Below, one piece after another: positions 57,141-60,560 of a DNA stretch of 60,560 nt (position 1 is its first letter; each line of letters opens with the position of its first letter). Made by a program: the position numbers and the translations under genes. The stretch is from NCBI GenBank assembly GCA_002404675.1, contig DHKE01000086.1:4974-65533 (forward strand), given 5' to 3'. This stretch comes from Porphyromonadaceae bacterium UBA4702 (GTDB lineage Bacteria > Bacteroidota > Bacteroidia > Bacteroidales > Muribaculaceae). Under the pieces are notes generated by a model, which worked only from the letters and a program-made list of their open reading frames with translations, was not told where the DNA came from and searched no databases.

Positions 57141-58595
57141 TCAGTTGCGCCGCACCATGCGCACAACATTCTCCACATGGTGCGTGTGTGGAAACATATC
57201 GACTGGCTGCACGTCTGTGATACGGTACATATCATCGAGCAGCGCGAGGTCACGCGCCTGTGTGGCAGGGTTGCAGCTTACGTAGACTATCACCTCCGGT
57301 GACGCTCCGCGTATCACCTTGATGACATCCTCGTGCATGCCGGCTCGCGGCGTGTCTATTATCATCACATCGGGGTGGCCGTGTTCGGCAACGAACTCAT
57401 CAGTAAGCACATTCTTCATGTCGCCGGCATAGAACAGCGTGTTGGTGATACCATTGACACGAGAGTTCAGCTTGGCATCCTCTATCGCCTCCGGCACATA
57501 CTCTATGCCCACAACCTTGCCGGCATTGCGGGCTACGAAATTGGCTATCGTCCCAGCTCCTGTGTACAGGTCATAGACAGTCTTGTTCGCTGCCGATGAG
57601 TCGCTGCCGTCAAGACCGGCAAAACGGCGTGCCACCTTGTATAATGCGTATGCCTGTTCCGAATTGGTTTGGTAAAACGACTTTGCGTTGACGCGGTAAC
57701 GCAGCCCTTCCATCTCCTCCTCTATATAGTCATTGCCACGGAACGTGTGGACTTCGAGGTCGGAAATCGTATCGTTGGCCTTTGTGTTGAGTACATACAC
57801 CAGCGATGCAATATCCGGGAAACGGTCTGCCAACATCTGCATTACGCCGGTCACTACAGCCTGCTCCGCATCGCCGAACACGACGCAGACCATCGTTTCG
57901 CCCGTCGAGGCTGTGCGTATCATAACTGTGCGCAAGTCGCCGGTGTTCCCCTTGATGTCATAGAACCGCAGTCCTTGCTCCTCGGCGTATGCAAACAGTG
58001 CATTACGTATCTCGTTGCCCTGAGCGCATTGCAGGTGACACTCGTCGATGTGCAGCACCTTGTCAAACGCCCCTTGTATATGGAAGCCAAGCGCGTTGCT
58101 GGTGTCCTCAAACTCACGGCCGGACTTCACTTCCTCCCAAGTGCGCCATTTCTTGTGCGAGAACGTGTACTCCATCTTGTTGCGGTATTCAAAGACCTTC
58201 TCCGAGCCGAGCGTCTTGTTGACCTGCGGAAACTCGACCTTGCCTATGCGCGTGAGGGCATCTACCACTTGCTGTCGCTTGAACTCCAGCTGCCCGGCGT
58301 ATGTTATGTGCTGCCAGCGGCAACCGCCGCAGACACCGAAATGACGGCACTTCGGCTCAACTCGCATCGGGGACTTCTCATGCAACTGCACAATGTGGCC
58401 CTCTGCAAAACTATGTTTCTTGCGGTCTATCTGCACGTCAGCCACATCGCCCGGAGCGCCGTAGGGAATAAATATTACCAACTCCCTCTCTGCATCCGGC
58501 GACAGCTTCGCCCGTGCAACGGATTTTCCCTCTGCTGCCACTGAATTTATAGTCAAACCCTCCAATAAGGGCAATAATCGCTTTCTTCTTCCCAT
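57141..58595 (-). CDS. rlmD: 23S rRNA (uracil-1939-C5)-methyltransferase RlmD/RumA type
   Basis: The enzyme methylates a uracil in 23S rRNA (or a tRNA, as in the TrmA-like members). The 484-residue protein has an N-terminal TRAM domain (INSVAAEGKSVARA), the iron-sulfur Cys cluster in CRHFGVCGGCRWQHI near residue 83, SAM motif I YDLYTGAGTIANFVAR, and the catalytic-Cys motif VSCNPATQARDLALL. The iron-sulfur motif supports RlmD-like rather than TrmA. It is convergent with the nitroreductase (10-base gap) and divergent from ppdK. Confidence 0.93.
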   Translation of the reverse strand: MGRRKRLLPLLEGLTINSVAAEGKSVARAKLSPDAERELVIFIPYGAPGDVADVQIDRKKHSFAEGHIVQLHEKSPMRVEPKCRHFGVCGGCRWQHITYAGQLEFKRQQVVDALTRIGKVEFPQVNKTLGSEKVFEYRNKMEYTFSHKKWRTWEEVKSGREFEDTSNALGFHIQGAFDKVLHIDECHLQCAQGNEIRNALFAYAEEQGLRFYDIKGNTGDLRTVMIRTASTGETMVCVVFGDAEQAVVTGVMQMLADRFPDIASLVYVLNTKANDTISDLEVHTFRGNDYIEEEMEGLRYRVNAKSFYQTNSEQAYALYKVARRFAGLDGSDSSAANKTVYDLYTGAGTIANFVARNAGKVVGIEYVPEAIEDAKLNSRVNGITNTLFYAGDMKNVLTDEFVAEHGHPDVMIIDTPRAGMHEDVIKVIRGASPEVIVYVSCNPATQARDLALLDDMYRITDVQPVDMFPHTHHVENVVRMVRRN

Positions 58596-58615
58596 TCCAT
58601 GTCATTTTTAGGCTG

Positions 58616-58623
58616 CAAAGTTA
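58616..58623 (-). promoter_or_regulatory. Candidate -7 element of rlmD
   Basis: The minus strand reads TAACTTTG, an exact TAnnTTTG match, 21 bases before the rlmD start, implying a short leader. No clear -33 element. Confidence 0.5.
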
Positions 58624-58645
58624 CTAAACTTACGGTTTTAATTGC

Positions 58646-58653
58646 TATATTTG
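58646..58653 (+). promoter_or_regulatory. Candidate -7 element of ppdK
   Basis: TATATTTG on the plus strand is an exact TAnnTTTG match 93 bases before the ppdK start, divergent from the rlmD element 23 bases away. The leader of about 85 bases is long for this window. Confidence 0.55.
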
Positions 58654-58746
58654 CACCCACAAAATATCGGGCTGTTGAGAACTCCCCGGTAGTGTAGTTT
58701 GAACATGACATAAAGTACTTTCATAAATATAATATTTATTATTCAC

Positions 58747-60560
58747 ATGTCAAAGAAAGTTTATACATTTGGCGACGGAAAAGCCGAAGGCAATGCCGCC
58801 ATGCGAAACCTTCTCGGTGGCAAGGGTGCCAACCTGGCCGAGATGAACCTTCTTGGTATGCCGGTTCCCCCGGGATTTACCATCACTACAGAAGTCTGCA
58901 CGGAATACACCCAGTACGGCCGAGATAAGGTGGTTGCTGACATCAATAATGACGTCAAGGCTGCCATTGCTCACATCGAAAACCTCACGGGCAACAAGTT
59001 TGACGATTCCAGCAACCCGCTGCTCGTCTCTGTCCGCTCAGGCGCCCGCGCTTCGATGCCCGGCATGATGGACACTGTCCTCAACCTGGGCATGAACGAC
59101 GCTACAGTCGAGACCATGGCAAAGCGAAGCGGCAACCCCCGCTTCGCTTGGGACAGCTACCGCCGCTTCGTCCAGATGTATGGAGATGTCGTCCTCGGCA
59201 TGAAGCCGCAGAGCAAGACTGACATTGACCCCTTTGAGGCTATCATGGACAAGGTCAAAGAGGAGAAAGGCATCAAGTTTGACAACGAGCTCGAGGTCGA
59301 GGACCTCAAGGAACTCGTGAAGCGTTTCAAAGCCGCTGTCAAGGAGTACACAGGCAAGGACTTCCCCGAGTCTGCATGGGAACAGCTTTGGGGCGGCATT
59401 TGCGCCGTGTTTGACAGCTGGATGAACGAGCGTGCTATCATCTACCGCCGCATGAACCAGATACCCGAGGAATGGGGTACCGCAGTCAACGTTCAGGCTA
59501 TGGTATACGGCAACATGGGCAACAACTCCGCTACTGGCGTTGCCTTCAGCCGCGACGCTGCTACCGGTGAGAACATGTTCAACGGCGAATACCTCATCAA
59601 CGCTCAGGGCGAGGACGTGGTTGCCGGCGTGCGCACACCGCAGCAGATCACAATCGAGGGTTCACGCCGCTGGGCCAAGATGCAGAACATCTCCGAGGAG
59701 GAACGCGCATCGAAATATCCCTCGCTCGAAGAGTCCATGCCGACTTGTGCAGCAGAGCTTATCGCTATCGCTCACCGCCTCGAGGACTACTATAAGGATA
59801 TGCAGGACATGGAGTTCACCATTCAGGACGGCAAGCTCTGGATGCTCCAGACCCGTAACGGCAAGCGCACAGGCGCTGCCATGGTCAAGATTGCCATGGA
59901 TCTCCTCCGCGCCGGCGAAATCGACGAGAAGACCTGCCTGCTCCGCATGGAGCCTAACAAGCTCGACGAGCTCCTCCACCCCGTATTTGACAAGGATGCC
60001 CTCAAGCGTGCCACCGTCATGGTCAAGGGTCTCCCCGCATCTCCGGGCGCTGCTGCCGGCCAGATCGTGTTCCAGGCTGACGACGCAGAGGCTTGGGCTG
60101 AAAAGAAGAAGAAAGTTGTCCTCGTCCGCATAGAGACTTCTCCCGAAGACCTCCGTGGTATGGCTGTCGCACAGGGCATCCTCACCATGCGTGGCGGCAT
60201 GACATCACACGCTGCTGTTGTCGCTCGCGGCATGGGCAAGTGCTGTGTTTCCGGAGCTGGTGACATCATCGTTGACTACAAGGCCAAGACCCTCGAAATG
60301 AAGGGCAAGGTATACAAGGAGGGTGACTGGATTTCACTCAACGGCTCAACTGGCGAGGTATACGACGGTCCCGTGCCCACAGCTGATCCTGAACTCGACG
60401 GCGATTTCGCTGCTATCATGAACCTCGCTGACAAGTATACAAAATGCCTCGTCCGCACCAACGCCGACACTCCCCGCGACGCTCGCCAGGCTCGCCACTT
60501 CGGCGCGCAGGGAATCGGTCTCTGCCGCACAGAGCACATGTTCTTCGAGGGCGACCGCAT
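58747..60560 (+). CDS. ppdK: Pyruvate, phosphate dikinase (3' end cut by window)
   Basis: PpdK reversibly converts pyruvate, ATP and phosphate to PEP, AMP and pyrophosphate, in either gluconeogenic or glycolytic direction in anaerobes. About 604 residues of roughly 900 are inside the window. The N-terminal ATP-grasp domain shows GGKGANLAEMNLLGMPVPPGFTI and SVRSGARASMPGMMDTVLNLG. The central phosphohistidine domain has GGMTSHAAVVARGMGK with the catalytic His488. The PEP/pyruvate TIM barrel begins near the cut end (GIGLCRTEHMFF). The ATG at 58747 gives the usual MSKKVYTFGDG opening. Confidence 0.96.
   Translation, partial: MSKKVYTFGDGKAEGNAAMRNLLGGKGANLAEMNLLGMPVPPGFTITTEVCTEYTQYGRDKVVADINNDVKAAIAHIENLTGNKFDDSSNPLLVSVRSGARASMPGMMDTVLNLGMNDATVETMAKRSGNPRFAWDSYRRFVQMYGDVVLGMKPQSKTDIDPFEAIMDKVKEEKGIKFDNELEVEDLKELVKRFKAAVKEYTGKDFPESAWEQLWGGICAVFDSWMNERAIIYRRMNQIPEEWGTAVNVQAMVYGNMGNNSATGVAFSRDAATGENMFNGEYLINAQGEDVVAGVRTPQQITIEGSRRWAKMQNISEEERASKYPSLEESMPTCAAELIAIAHRLEDYYKDMQDMEFTIQDGKLWMLQTRNGKRTGAAMVKIAMDLLRAGEIDEKTCLLRMEPNKLDELLHPVFDKDALKRATVMVKGLPASPGAAAGQIVFQADDAEAWAEKKKKVVLVRIETSPEDLRGMAVAQGILTMRGGMTSHAAVVARGMGKCCVSGAGDIIVDYKAKTLEMKGKVYKEGDWISLNGSTGEVYDGPVPTADPELDGDFAAIMNLADKYTKCLVRTNADTPRDARQARHFGAQGIGLCRTEHMFFEGDR

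Noticed and set aside
57669..58544. 291-codon plus-strand frame opposite rlmD
   Set aside because: rlmD carries all catalytic motifs in the opposite strand; the frame is a shadow.

Overview
The window reads as chromosomal DNA of a Gram-negative anaerobe of the order Bacteroidales. Signs are a complete Bat aerotolerance operon, an LpxC-FabZ fusion, a Bacteroides-type bifunctional phosphoesterase and MutS2, a sodium-pumping methylmalonyl-CoA decarboxylase operon, order-typical unknown families (DUF3332-like, DUF4827-like, DUF3843-like, pRiA4b ORF-3-like), and promoters with the Bacteroidota -7 element TAnnTTTG. The fairly high G+C content and gene mix would suit a Muribaculaceae-like genome, but that family-level guess is inference. 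Both ends cut genes: a UDP-glucose dehydrogenase at the left and pyruvate phosphate dikinase at the right.

Layout. 1-6189 (+): a tightly coupled run of nucleotide-sugar genes (ugd, DegT aminotransferase) leading straight into a haem/cobalamin/siderophore-type ABC importer (lipoprotein, permease, ATPase) and a conserved unknown. 6393-11792 (+): purM, an MltF-like lytic transglycosylase, a DUF3332-like lipoprotein, a small envelope module (two YtxH proteins, a holin-like membrane protein, a small basic protein), and prmA. 11793-12290 has no supported gene. 12291-14053 (+): an acidic pRiA4b-like protein and a THUMP-like methyltransferase. 14185-18982 (-): mutS2, an AT-rich orphan, a universal stress protein, a small lipoprotein and a small HTH protein. 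19146-28595 (-): the moxR-DUF58-bat operon with two BatD-like proteins. 28778-36907 (-): nrnA, a DUF4827-like lipoprotein, glmM, sppA, lpxK, purine nucleoside phosphorylase and thiL. 37036-39971 (+): mazG, topB and a small Cys-rich membrane protein. 40010-41407: divergent mtnN and a threonylcarbamoyl-AMP synthase gene. 41421-43375 (-): an ADP-ribosylglycohydrolase coupled to an AT-richer membrane protein. 43479-47802 (-): mce and mmdADCB. 48031-51242 (+): lpxD, lpxC-fabZ, lpxA. 51479-56300 (+): hutU, hutI, hutH. 56369-57130 (+): nitroreductase. 57141-58595 (-): rlmD. 58747 to the end (+): ppdK.

Functional themes: envelope construction (lpxA/C/D/K, glmM, ugd, MltF), central fermentation (ppdK, and methylmalonyl-CoA epimerase plus decarboxylase, the propionate branch of the succinate pathway with sodium export), histidine breakdown to formiminoglutamate, nucleotide housekeeping and salvage (mazG, nrnA, purM, PNP, MTA/SAH nucleosidase), and RNA/protein modification (rlmD, prmA, YrdC family).

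Nearly everything is recognisable core genome. I saw no tRNA, rRNA, CRISPR array, transposase, integrase or phage structural gene. No clearly new multi-gene system stands out. The least explained parts are the ADP-ribosylglycohydrolase/membrane-protein pair with a tandem repeat upstream, the AT-rich orphan in front of mutS2, the extra BatD-like gene, and the coding-like but startless stretch after prmA.
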